Assembly (NCBI GenBank): GCA_003028315.1 | Contig: CP028150.1 | Span: 2,294,001 to 2,358,000, forward strand | DNA: 64,000 nt | Reading direction: 5' to 3' | Origin: Neisseria mucosa | GTDB lineage: Bacteria > Pseudomonadota > Gammaproteobacteria > Burkholderiales > Neisseriaceae | Shown here: piece by piece, positions 56,024 to 63,960 of the stretch | How positions within the stretch are numbered: position 1 is the stretch's first letter | Layout of the letters: every line of letters begins with the position of its first letter | Translations under genes and position numbers: made by a program | The notes under the pieces: generated by a model | Databases searched by the model: none | Told to the model about the DNA's origin: nothing | What the model saw: the letters and a program-made list of their open reading frames with translations, nothing else

Positions 56024-56695
56024 ATGATTTCCCTGTTCCGCAGCCGCAACGGCTTGCGCTACTACCTCTTTCGCGGCATAGGCCTGAGTATCCTGTTGGT
56101 ACTCGGCATATTCGGCGAGGGCGCATGGCAGGTGTACCACACCGGCTCGCAGCCCCTGCCCGGTCATATCCGCGCCGATGCCGCCCTCGTGCTCGGCGCC
56201 GCCGCGTGGGACAAACGGCCTTCGCCCATCTTCCGCGAACGCATCAACCACGCCATCACCCTCTACCAAAGCCACCGTGTCGAAAAAATCGTTTTCACCG
56301 GCGGAACACCCAAAAAAGGCTACATGACTGAAGCCGAAGTCGGTCGGCGCTACGCCCTCAAACAAGGCATACCTGCGCACAACATCCTCTTTGAAAACAC
56401 CTCGCGCAACACCTACGAAAATATCCGCAACATCCGCCCAATACTGCGCGCCGAAGGCATCGGAAGCATCATCATCGTCAGCGACCCCTACCACCTCGCC
56501 CGCGCCCTCGAAATCGCCTCCGACCTCGACATCGAAGCCTACATCTCCGCCACGCCGACCACGCGGTTCGATCAAAGCAAGGAAAAAAACAAATTCCTGC
56601 TTCAAGAAAGCTACGCCCTCTTCCTCTACCGCATCGGCAAATGGAGCGAAAACTTTTGGGACTGGCTGACAATGAGTAAAACAGAAGACGAATAA
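56024..56695 (+). CDS. YdcF/SanA-like DUF218 membrane protein
   Basis: A 223-residue protein with one N-terminal membrane helix (about residues 16-36) and a DUF218 domain: ADAALVLGAAAW near the start, VFTGGTPKKGYMTEAEVG, FENTSRNTYENI and IIIVSDPYHLARAL. The conserved Asp/Glu/His set is that of YdcF/SanA proteins, linked in other bacteria to envelope integrity; the reaction is unknown. It is probably in an operon with the ArsC-like gene. Confidence 0.88.
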   Translation: MISLFRSRNGLRYYLFRGIGLSILLVLGIFGEGAWQVYHTGSQPLPGHIRADAALVLGAAAWDKRPSPIFRERINHAITLYQSHRVEKIVFTGGTPKKGYMTEAEVGRRYALKQGIPAHNILFENTSRNTYENIRNIRPILRAEGIGSIIIVSDPYHLARALEIASDLDIEAYISATPTTRFDQSKEKNKFLLQESYALFLYRIGKWSENFWDWLTMSKTEDE

Positions 56696-56702
56696 ATGAA
56701 AA

Positions 56703-56746
56703 AGAGTCGTCTGAAAACCGTTGAAATTCAGGTTTCAGACGACCTC
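56703..56746 (+). terminator. DUS inverted-pair terminator
   Basis: DUS pair (AGAGTCGTCTGAAAACC, with one change, and GGTTTCAGACGACC) 8 bases past the stop of the YdcF-like gene. Confidence 0.6.
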
Positions 56747-56787
56747 AAAAAGACTACAATCAGTGTTACTCATAAAGGTTAACCATC

Positions 56788-57324
56788 ATGAAACACATAT
56801 TTCAAACTATCCTGACCGCCGCCTTAATCCCTTTTCTTGCCTCATGCGGCTTCTCAACAGGCAAACACCGTCCGACGGCCAAAACCCACGCTTCTGCCCG
56901 AAAAGTCCAACTCGTCCGCATCAGCAATATCGATCACACCCAAGGTTCGCAAGAGCTGATGTTGCACAGCATGGGCCTTATCGGTACGCCGTACAAATGG
57001 GGCGGCAGCACTACTTCTACCGGTTTTGATTGCAGCGGCATGATTCAATTTGTCTATAAAAACGCCCTCGGTGTCAGCCTGCCGCGCACCGCCCGCGATA
57101 TGGCGGCGGCCAGCCGTAAAATCCCCGACAGCCGCCTTAAGGCAGGCGATCTCGTTTTCTTCAACACAGGCGGCGCGAACAAATATTCGCACGTCGGCCT
57201 ATACATCGGCAACGGTGAATTCATCCATGCGCCAAGCAGCGGCAAAACCATTAAAACCGAAAAACTTTCCAGCCCGTTTTACGCGAAGAATTATTTGGGC
57301 GCGCATACCTTCTTTACCGACTGA
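56788..57324 (+). CDS. NlpC/P60-family cysteine peptidase lipoprotein
   Basis: A 178-residue lipoprotein (lipobox LASC, Cys20) with an NlpC/P60 domain. The active-site Cys lies in TGFDCSGMIQFVY, and the catalytic His in YSHVGLYIGNGEFIHAPSSG. GTPYKWGGS precedes. It should cleave peptide stems of peptidoglycan in the periplasm, like E. coli Spr/MepS. ATG 56788 follows AAAGG. Confidence 0.93.
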   Translation: MKHIFQTILTAALIPFLASCGFSTGKHRPTAKTHASARKVQLVRISNIDHTQGSQELMLHSMGLIGTPYKWGGSTTSTGFDCSGMIQFVYKNALGVSLPRTARDMAAASRKIPDSRLKAGDLVFFNTGGANKYSHVGLYIGNGEFIHAPSSGKTIKTEKLSSPFYAKNYLGAHTFFTD

Positions 57325-57705
57325 AAAACAGCAAATCAGCAATCGGTATAAAGATCCGTTTGGTTTTTGATACGGTGAGACCTTTGCAAAAATAGTCTGT
57401 TAACAAAATTTGACGCATAAAAATGTGCTAAAAAATTTTCAATTGGCTAAAACCTTTTTGATATTGAGAAAAAAGTAGAAGCAATCAGGGAGGTTCTTCA
57501 TTTTGAAAATGGTATTGAACATAAAATTTTAATAACTCATGTTATTGCAAAGATCTCACGGTATCTATTATCTCGGTCATTCCCGCGTACGAATGATGAA
57601 CTAAGCAGTCGGCTATATCGTCAATCCAAATCGGAAATGCTGATAAAAAAGGTCGTCTGAAACCAGATTTACGGTTTCAGACGACCTTTGTCTGTTTAAA
57701 AAAGA
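57325..57705. other. Intergenic region with a MITE and a DUS terminator
   Basis: Contains the MITE described separately (57370-57564), a half of a dRS3-like sequence (GTCATTCCCGCG at about 57579) and a DUS pair (57647-57689) after the leftward porin-like gene. No gene seen. Confidence 0.6.
57370..57564. mobile_element. MITE-like element with ~20-bp terminal inverted repeats
   Basis: Starts near GTGAGACCTTTGCAA (57375) and ends with TTGCAAAGATCTCAC (to 57559), one mismatch; including flanking bases the inverted ends run to about 20 bases (57370-57389 and 57545-57564) with two mismatches. The interior is AT-rich, 155 bp, without a usable frame. The GAGACCTTTGCAA ends recall IS5-type neisserial insertion sequences, so it is likely non-autonomous. 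Confidence 0.65.
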
Positions 57706-58242
57706 TTATTTGAAGCGGTAGCCGACAGTAGCCATGTAGCTGTTGTTGTGGACTTTCAAATTGTCTTTTTTATAACGGGTTTGCTCCCATTCGGCGCCGA
57801 CTTCGACATTCGGTGCAACGGCGTATTTCGCGCCCACGCCGTAGCCGAGGCCGTTCATATTGTTGCGTTTCGCGCCCAAATTGTCGAAGCGGCCGTAGTG
57901 GTAGCCTACCTTACCGTAAGCCAGCGCATTGTCGGTCAGGCGGTAGCCTTGGACGTAGGAAACGTTGGCATCGACTTTTTGTTTCGCATTGCCCGCGATT
58001 TTGCGGTGCAGCGGTTTGACACCGGCTTCAACGCCGCCAATCCAGTTGCTTTGTCCGAATTGTGTGTTGTAGCTGCCGCGTACGGCAACGTCGCCTTTGG
58101 TTTTTTCGTTTAGATTAACGTTGCGCACATCACTTTTGGTTGCGCCCGCGCCGACTTCCAAGCCTGCGCCGGTAAAAGAACCGTCAGCGAAAGTGATGGC
58201 GGAAGCGGTAGCCAATAAAACAGTCAGTAAGGTTTTTTTCAT
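57706..58242 (-). CDS. Small outer-membrane beta-barrel protein (NspA/opacity-like size class)
   Basis: A 178-residue exported protein: signal to about residue 19 (ASAITFAD), then alternating hydrophobic strands (NWIGGVEAGV, NVSYVQGYRL, ALAYGKVGYHYGRF, GLGYGVGAKYAV, NVEVGAEWEQTRY, YMATVGYRFK). The aromatic C-terminal strand ending YRFK is as in barrel proteins. It most resembles eight-stranded small porin-like proteins; identity with NspA or Opa is not claimed. Confidence 0.75.
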   Translation of the reverse strand: MKKTLLTVLLATASAITFADGSFTGAGLEVGAGATKSDVRNVNLNEKTKGDVAVRGSYNTQFGQSNWIGGVEAGVKPLHRKIAGNAKQKVDANVSYVQGYRLTDNALAYGKVGYHYGRFDNLGAKRNNMNGLGYGVGAKYAVAPNVEVGAEWEQTRYKKDNLKVHNNSYMATVGYRFK

Positions 58243-58653
58243 GATAATGCTCCTTCACGGATAAACAGGAAGCGTGTTTCTGCTTCCGACGAATCCAGTA
58301 TCGGATGCTTGCGGATGAGCCGCAACCGCCTTTGCCGAGGCGTTACCCATCTTCTCAAGTGCTTAACGTTTGTAATTCATTGAAACGGCTGAATTTGTAT
58401 CGTCCGAAATATCGAGGTGCGCGATTTATAATTTGCGTAAAGTGCGATGAAAAGTATGAAGATTTATGAACCTTGCTGTGTGGAGAGGGGTGCGTTTGGC
58501 AGCGGAGGCGGAGTGCGGAGAAAATGATAAAGGCTTAAATGGCGGTTTACATTGGTTGGTGTGGCTTTATTGCCATAAGCGCGACAAAGGTCGTCTGAAA
58601 ACCGGGTTTTTTGGGGTTTTCAGACGACCTTTGTTTTGCCTGAAATTGGGTGT
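58243..58653. other. Intergenic region between the barrel gene and pilU
   Basis: Contains the upstream region of the leftward barrel gene and, near 58585-58633, a DUS pair just after the pilU stop (58654). GC-rich, with small imperfect inverted repeats; no gene seen. Confidence 0.5.
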
Positions 58654-59886
58654 TTACGAAATCAGGTTCAAATCGCTGATGCGGTCGTAGAGGCGGTCGG
58701 GGTCGTTGCCTTCTTCGTGCATTTGGATGCGCAGGCGCAGGTCGTTGGTGGAAACGGCTTGGCGCAGGGCTTCGTCGTATTCGATTTGACCTTGTATGTA
58801 GAGTTCGAACAGGTGTTGGTCGAAGGTCTGCATGCCGTCTGTGCCGGAGCGCATCATGAGTTCGCGGATTTCCATGAGTTCGCCTTTGAAAATCAAATCC
58901 TGCATGGCGGGTGTGTTGAGCAGAAGGTCGACGACGGCGGTACGCTGGCTGCGGTTTTTCTTGATGGCGAGGCGTTGGCCGATAATGCCGGTCAGGTTGA
59001 GCGCCAAATCCATGAGGACTTGTTTGCGTCGGTCTTCTTGGTAAAAGTTGATGATACGCTCGATGGTTTGGGCGGCGGTGTTGGCGTGGATGGTGAAGAC
59101 GCACAAGTGGCCGGTTTGGGCAAGCTGGAGGGCGTATTCCATACTGGCTTCGCTGCGCACCTCGCCGATACAGACGACGTCGGGCGCTTGACGCATCGCG
59201 CTTTGGACGGCGATTTTCCAGTCGTTGGTGTCGATGCCGACTTCGCGCTGGGTGAAGATGCTGCGGCGGGGTTTGTAGATGAATTCGATCGGGTCTTCGA
59301 TGGTGACGATATGGCCGGGCATTTTGTGGTTGCGGTAGTCGAGCATGGATGCCATGGTGGTCGATTTACCGGAACCGGTCGGACCGGCAAGGATCAGCAG
59401 GCCGCGCGGGGAAAGGGAGAGGTCTTTGAGTTTGGCGGGCAGGCCGAGGCTCTCCATTTCGGGGATTTCTTGGTTGATGCGGCGCAAGACCATGCCGACG
59501 CGGCCTTGTTCGTGGTAGGCGTTGACACGGTAACGGGTGTTGCTGCGGGATTGGACGGAGTAGTTGAGTTCCCATTCGCGGTTGAAGGTCTCAAGCTGCT
59601 CGGGGTTCATGGTGGATTCGACGATGGCGGCTGTGTCTTCGCCGGTCAGGGCTTTGTGCGGGACGGGGGTCAGGGTACCGCTGACTTTGACGGCAGGCGG
59701 GAAGCCTGCGCTGATGAAGATGTCGGATGCGCCGCGTTTTTCTGCTTCGACGCACATGCGGTCGAGCAGGGGATGGAGGTGTGTGCCGATTTCAGCGGGG
59801 GTGGGGATGTGTGGCGGTTGGTTTTTTTGCGAGTAGGCTTGCACCATTTCGCTGAGTAAGTCGTGTAAAGGAGTTGTTTCGCTCAT
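58654..59886 (-). CDS. pilU: Type IV pilus retraction ATPase PilU
   Basis: A 410-residue PilT-like ATPase with an extended N-terminus compared with PilT. Walker A GPTGSGKSTT, Asp box TIEDPIEF, Walker B DVVCIGEVRS and the His box HLCVFTIHAN are all present. PilU assists PilT in pilus retraction and twitching. It lies behind pilT on the same strand; an inverted DUS pair lies between the two. Confidence 0.95.
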   Translation of the reverse strand: MSETTPLHDLLSEMVQAYSQKNQPPHIPTPAEIGTHLHPLLDRMCVEAEKRGASDIFISAGFPPAVKVSGTLTPVPHKALTGEDTAAIVESTMNPEQLETFNREWELNYSVQSRSNTRYRVNAYHEQGRVGMVLRRINQEIPEMESLGLPAKLKDLSLSPRGLLILAGPTGSGKSTTMASMLDYRNHKMPGHIVTIEDPIEFIYKPRRSIFTQREVGIDTNDWKIAVQSAMRQAPDVVCIGEVRSEASMEYALQLAQTGHLCVFTIHANTAAQTIERIINFYQEDRRKQVLMDLALNLTGIIGQRLAIKKNRSQRTAVVDLLLNTPAMQDLIFKGELMEIRELMMRSGTDGMQTFDQHLFELYIQGQIEYDEALRQAVSTNDLRLRIQMHEEGNDPDRLYDRISDLNLIS

Positions 59887-59966
59887 TTTGTGTACTCTTT
59901 ATTAAGTAAGTGAATATTGAGACCGGCGGCGGTTTGTTTGTTATTGGGTGTTGTGCCTGCCTTACA

Positions 59967-60028
59967 GAGGTCGTCTGAAAACGGGAAACGGGTTTCCTTG
60001 TTGTGTAAACTACGTTTTCAGACGACCT
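59967..60028 (-). terminator. DUS inverted pair between pilT and pilU
   Basis: AGGTCGTCTGAAAACG and CGTTTTCAGACGACCT, loop about 30 bases, 30 bases after the pilT stop. It could reduce transcription into pilU. Confidence 0.5.
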
Positions 60029-60057
60029 GGTCTGTTCCCGATAATGGAATGTATTTA

Positions 60058-61104
60058 TCAGACGATGGTCATGCTGTCGCTGTTTTGCGCTTTGCTGCGG
60101 GCTACGTCGGGGCTGATGGTACCTTGGCGGACGAGGGTTTGCAGCGCCTGGTCGAGGGTCTGCATGCCGTGTGATTGGCCAGTTTGCAGCGCGGAGTTGA
60201 TTTGGGCGATTTTGTTTTCGCGGATCAGGTTGCGCACTGCGGGGGTGGAAATGAGGATTTCGTGTGCGGCGACACGGCCGTTGCCGTCGCGGGTTTTCAG
60301 CAGGGTTTGTGAAATGACCGCGCGCAGGGATTCGGACAGCATCGAACGTACCATTTCTTTTTCGCCGGCAGGGAATACGTCAACGATACGGTCCACGGTT
60401 TTGGCGGCGCCGGTGGTGTGCAGCGTGCCGAATACCAAGTGGCCGGTTTCGGCGGCAGTCAGCGCGAGGCCGATGGTTTCGGGGTCGCGCATCTCGCCTA
60501 CGAGGATTACGTCGGGGTCTTCACGCAATGCGGAACGCAGGGCGTTGGCGAAGCTGTGGGTGTGTTGGTGCAGCTCGCGCTGGTTGACGAGGGCTTTTTT
60601 ACTTTGGTGGACGAACTCGATCGGGTCTTCGATGGTGAGGATGTGTGCGGGTTGGGTTTCGTTGATGTAGTTGATCATCGCCGCCAGCGTGGTGGATTTA
60701 CCGGAACCGGTCGGGCCGGTTACCAATACCAAGCCGCGCGGGTTGTCGGCGATTTTTTGGAAAATACGCGGGGCGCGCAGGTCTTCCAGTGTCAATACGG
60801 TACTCGGAATGGTACGGAAGACGGCGGCAGGGCCGCGGTTGGAGGTAAAGGCGTTGACACGGAAACGGGCGACGTTGGGCAGCTCGAAGGAGAAGTCCAC
60901 TTCCAAATCTTGTTGGAACAGTTTGCGCTGATGGTCGTTCATGACCGAAGTGACCATGTTGCCGACTTCTTCGGCGGACATTTCGGGCAGGTTGATGCGG
61001 CGGATATCGCCGTGAACGCGGATCATGGGGGACATTCCGGCGCTTAAGTGAAGGTCGGAAGCTTTGTTTTTGACGCCGAAAGCGAGTAAGTCGGTAATCT
61101 GCAT
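60058..61104 (-). CDS. pilT: Type IV pilus retraction ATPase PilT
   Basis: A 348-residue hexameric ATPase that retracts type IV pili, needed for twitching and DNA uptake. Walker A GPTGSGKSTTLA, Asp box LTIEDPIEFVH, Walker B DPDVILVGEMRD, His box GHLVFGTLHTTGAAKT, and AIRNLIRENK-like motif (PAVRNLIRENK) near the end. Divergent from yggS with about 180 bases between. Confidence 0.97.
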   Translation of the reverse strand: MQITDLLAFGVKNKASDLHLSAGMSPMIRVHGDIRRINLPEMSAEEVGNMVTSVMNDHQRKLFQQDLEVDFSFELPNVARFRVNAFTSNRGPAAVFRTIPSTVLTLEDLRAPRIFQKIADNPRGLVLVTGPTGSGKSTTLAAMINYINETQPAHILTIEDPIEFVHQSKKALVNQRELHQHTHSFANALRSALREDPDVILVGEMRDPETIGLALTAAETGHLVFGTLHTTGAAKTVDRIVDVFPAGEKEMVRSMLSESLRAVISQTLLKTRDGNGRVAAHEILISTPAVRNLIRENKIAQINSALQTGQSHGMQTLDQALQTLVRQGTISPDVARSKAQNSDSMTIV

Positions 61105-61283
61105 AATGTGGCCTTGTTTTAGTTTAGAATAATGAGGCGGAACCCGATTTAAAATGCGGACGCGGAATGCCGGGCATTTCCCTGTTCAGGTTCCGATAAA
61201 TTGTATTATTTTAAATACATAAACCGTTCAGACCAAGTAAAATTTTCAAAATCGCTGTAATTGATGTAATAAAGGAAGAAATC

Positions 61284-61991
61284 ATGTCGGTATTGCAACA
61301 AAATTATGCGGAGGTGTGCCGCCGCATTGCCGAAGCCGAGCAAAAGGCGGGCAGGCAGGCGGGTGAAGTGGGTCTGATTGCCGTCAGCAAAACCTTCCCT
61401 TCAGACGACATCCGCGAGGTATATGCCGCAGGACAGCGTGATTTCGGTGAAAACTATATTCAGGAATGGTACGAAAAAACGGAAACGCTCGCGGATTTGC
61501 CCGACATCGTTTGGCACGTCATCGGCGATGTGCAGTCGAACAAAACCAAATTTGTCGCCGAACGCGCGCATTGGGTGCATACGATAGGTCGTCTGAAAAC
61601 CGCCCGCCGCTTGAGCGAACAGCGTCCGTCCGAAATGCCGCCTTTGCAGGTGTGCATCGAAGTCAATATCGCGGGCGAGGAGGCGAAACACGGCGTTGCG
61701 CCCGATGAGGCGGTCGCGCTGGCGGTGGAAGTGGCGAAGTTGCCGAATGTGGTTGTACGCGGGTTGATGTGTGTCGCCAAAGCCGACAGCGATGATGAAG
61801 CATTGCGCGTTCAGTTCCAAACCATGCAGAAACTGCTTGCCGACCTGAACGCGGCGGGTGTTCGCGCGGATGTATTGTCTATGGGGATGTCCGGCGATAT
61901 GCCTGTGGCGGTCGCGTGCGGCGCAACGCATGTGCGTATCGGCAGCGCGATTTTCGGCAGACGGGAACCAAAAGGGAACGACAGGCAATAA
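61284..61991 (+). CDS. yggS: YggS/PLPBP pyridoxal-phosphate homeostasis protein
   Basis: A 235-residue PLP-binding TIM-barrel protein (YggS family). PLP-lysine context LIAVSKTFPSDDIREVY, then GENYIQEW, WHVIGDVQSNKTK, and MGMSGDM for the phosphate site. It buffers PLP and affects amino-acid metabolism. ATG 61284 with AAAGGAAG upstream. Internal DUS encodes GRLKT. Same gene neighbourhood (pilT divergent, proC, yggT) is common in Neisseria and E. coli-like genomes. Confidence 0.95.
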   Translation: MSVLQQNYAEVCRRIAEAEQKAGRQAGEVGLIAVSKTFPSDDIREVYAAGQRDFGENYIQEWYEKTETLADLPDIVWHVIGDVQSNKTKFVAERAHWVHTIGRLKTARRLSEQRPSEMPPLQVCIEVNIAGEEAKHGVAPDEAVALAVEVAKLPNVVVRGLMCVAKADSDDEALRVQFQTMQKLLADLNAAGVRADVLSMGMSGDMPVAVACGATHVRIGSAIFGRREPKGNDRQ

Positions 61992-62179
61992 AACAGATTA
62001 TCTCGGTCGTTTTGCTGGGTTTAACCTTAACGGGTTGTCGGTTGATGGGCTGGTATCCATGTTCGTCCTTGTCAGACTGGTGCAAGCCCAAAAAGCCGGC
62101 GGCAATAGATTTTTGGAAAAACAGGGTTTACACCGAACATCGCTGCCCGAAAGCGTCCGTTGGTAAAAAGGTCGTCTGA
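61988..62179 (+). CDS. Small putative lipoprotein with non-canonical start
   Basis: Reading from ATA at 61988, which overlaps the yggS TAA, gives a 63-residue protein with a textbook lipoprotein signal: (M)KQIISVVLLGLTLTGC, lipobox LTGC. The mature part has WYPCSSLSDWCKPKKP, two more cysteines and TEHRCPK. AAAGGGAA lies 10-15 bases before. No ATG, GTG or TTG exists in frame between 61916 and the signal, so either ATA is used, the gene has lost its ATG, or translation starts inside yggS at 61916. The stop codon TGA is supplied by the DUS (GTCTGA). Confidence 0.5.
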   Translation: MKQIISVVLLGLTLTGCRLMGWYPCSSLSDWCKPKKPAAIDFWKNRVYTEHRCPKASVGKKVV

Positions 62180-62218
62180 AATTTTCCGCTTTGGTGGGAA
62201 CGGCATTTCAGACGACCC
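62166..62218 (+). terminator. DUS inverted-pair terminator
   Basis: AAAAAGGTCGTCTGAAAT with ATTTCAGACGACCCC; it overlaps the stop of the small lipoprotein gene. Confidence 0.6.
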
Positions 62219-62222
62219 CAAG

Positions 62223-62379
62223 TATAGTGGATTAACTTTAAACCAGTACAGCGTTGCCTCGCCTTAGCTCAAAGAGAACGATTCTCTAAGGTGCTGAAGC
62301 ACCAAGTGAATCGGTTCCGTACTATCTGTACTGTCTGCGGCTTCGTCGCCTTGTCCTGATTTAAATTTAATCTACTATA
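62223..62379. mobile_element. Correia repeat enclosed element, full length
   Basis: 157 bp beginning TATAGTGGATTAA and ending TCTACTATA, inside TA ends. The core is the well-known neisserial sequence: GTTGCCTCGCCTTAGCTCAA, GAACGATTCTCTAAGG, then CTGTCTGCGGCTTCGTCGCC. Full-length size and near-complete ends. It lies 33 bases before proC and can supply promoter and IHF-site sequences. Confidence 0.95.
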
Positions 62380-62412
62380 AAATGTATTTCATTTAAAAAT
62401 TGAAGGAAATTT

Positions 62413-63210
62413 ATGAACATCTACTTTTTAGGCGGTGGCAATATGGCGGCCGCCATCGCGGGCGGATTGGTCAAACAGGGTGGATACTGCATTCACATCG
62501 CCAACCGCGGTGCGGAAAAACGCGAGCGTTTGGCAAAGGAATTGAATGTTGAAGTTTCTGAATCCCTGCCCGAACTGCTTTCAGACGACGTTTTGATTCT
62601 TGCCGTCAAGCCGCAGGACATGGAAGCCGCGTGCCACAACGTTCGTGTCAACGGCGCATTGGTGCTATCCGTTGCCGCCGGTTTGTCTATTGATACCCTC
62701 AGCCGCTACCTTGGCGGAACACGCCGCATTGTCCGTACCATGCCCAATACGCCGGGAAAAATCGGTTTGGGTGTATCCGGCATGTTTGCCGAATCGGAAG
62801 TGTCCGAAGCCGACCGCACCGCCGCCGACCGGATTATGCGTTCCGTCGGTTTAACCGTTTGGTTGGATGAAGAAGACAAGTTGCACAACATTACCGGCAT
62901 TAGCGGCAGCGGCCCCGCCTACGTCTTTTACCTGCTCGGCGCGCTGCAAGCTGCCGCTCAGGCGCAAGGGTTTAGCGAAGAAGATGCCCGCGCCCTCAGT
63001 CTCGCCACGTTTAAAGGTGCAGTCGCCTTGGCAGAGCAAAGCGGCGAGGACTTCGCGCAATTGCAGCAAAACGTTACTTCCAAAGGCGGAACCACCCACG
63101 AAGCCATCGAAACGTTCAAATCATGCCGCGTCGCCGAAGCCATTGCACAAGGCGTGGAAGCCTGCGTCAAGCGTTCGCAGGAAATGGCGCAACAATATAA
63201 GGTCGTCTGA
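62413..63210 (+). CDS. proC: Pyrroline-5-carboxylate reductase
   Basis: A 265-residue ProC: N-terminal Rossmann start MNIYFLGGGNMAAAIAGGL, PNTPGKIGLGVSG, and C-terminal GISGSGPAYVFYL with TSKGGTTHEAIE. It makes proline from pyrroline-5-carboxylate with NADPH. The last codons AAG GTC GTC TGA are a DUS, so the DUS supplies the last residues and stop. yggT follows after two bases. Confidence 0.96.
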   Translation: MNIYFLGGGNMAAAIAGGLVKQGGYCIHIANRGAEKRERLAKELNVEVSESLPELLSDDVLILAVKPQDMEAACHNVRVNGALVLSVAAGLSIDTLSRYLGGTRRIVRTMPNTPGKIGLGVSGMFAESEVSEADRTAADRIMRSVGLTVWLDEEDKLHNITGISGSGPAYVFYLLGALQAAAQAQGFSEEDARALSLATFKGAVALAEQSGEDFAQLQQNVTSKGGTTHEAIETFKSCRVAEAIAQGVEACVKRSQEMAQQYKVV

Positions 63211-63212
63211 AA

Positions 63213-63767
63213 ATGCGCGGAGATTTATTGATATTGCTTGCCGACGGCATCGTTATCCTGTGTTTGGCACGTCTTTTCCTGCAAGCGGCGGGATTGAGTG
63301 AAAATCATGCGCTCTTGGCGTTCAGCAAGCGATCAACCGATTGGCTGGTCAACCCGCTGCATAAAATTCTGCCGGTTAAAAAATACGACCCAGCCTGCCT
63401 GTTGTCAGGACTGTTGTTATATTACATCGTATTCACCTTCATCACTTTAGTGGCGCAGCCTACCGCATTCAGCGCAAAAATCATCATCGCCAATTTTATA
63501 CTGGCAATATTGAATACAATTAAATCAGCAGCTTATGTGTTGTTGATAGGGTTGTTTATCCGCATGGCGCTCAGTATTAAAGATCCCTATTCCCAACTTT
63601 CCGTCGCGCTGGAACGGATATATCGCCCCATACTTTCCCCCGTACAGTTTTTAAAGTACGGACGCTACGATTTTTCAGGTAGTATATTGGCATTATTACT
63701 GTGGATCTGGTTAAGCAGTCTATCGCCCCAAATTACCCGCCAAATCAACTTGTGGCTACTGCAATAG
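63213..63767 (+). CDS. yggT: YggT family membrane protein
   Basis: A 184-residue protein with two halves, each with two hydrophobic helices (about 4-26, 66-84 and 97-120, 156-178), the YggT layout. In other bacteria YggT proteins are linked to osmotic or envelope stress, but the mechanism is not known. ATG 63213 lies two bases after the proC stop inside DUS-flanking sequence (TGAAAATG), so translational coupling is likely. Confidence 0.9.
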   Translation: MRGDLLILLADGIVILCLARLFLQAAGLSENHALLAFSKRSTDWLVNPLHKILPVKKYDPACLLSGLLLYYIVFTFITLVAQPTAFSAKIIIANFILAILNTIKSAAYVLLIGLFIRMALSIKDPYSQLSVALERIYRPILSPVQFLKYGRYDFSGSILALLLWIWLSSLSPQITRQINLWLLQ

Positions 63768-63960
63768 GCAGCGAGTTCATTAAGAATTTGCAGTATGACG
63801 TAAGCAAAATGCAAAAAAGTGAAAATCAAAACCACGGCTGTGAAAACATGGTATCATGCCGCCATTTCCAAACGGGCTTGAGAAAAGAAGTCCTAAGAAA
63901 TCAATAAAATAAACCACTTGAGTAGCATTTCGTTTCCCGCAATAGATTGAAAGAAAAATT

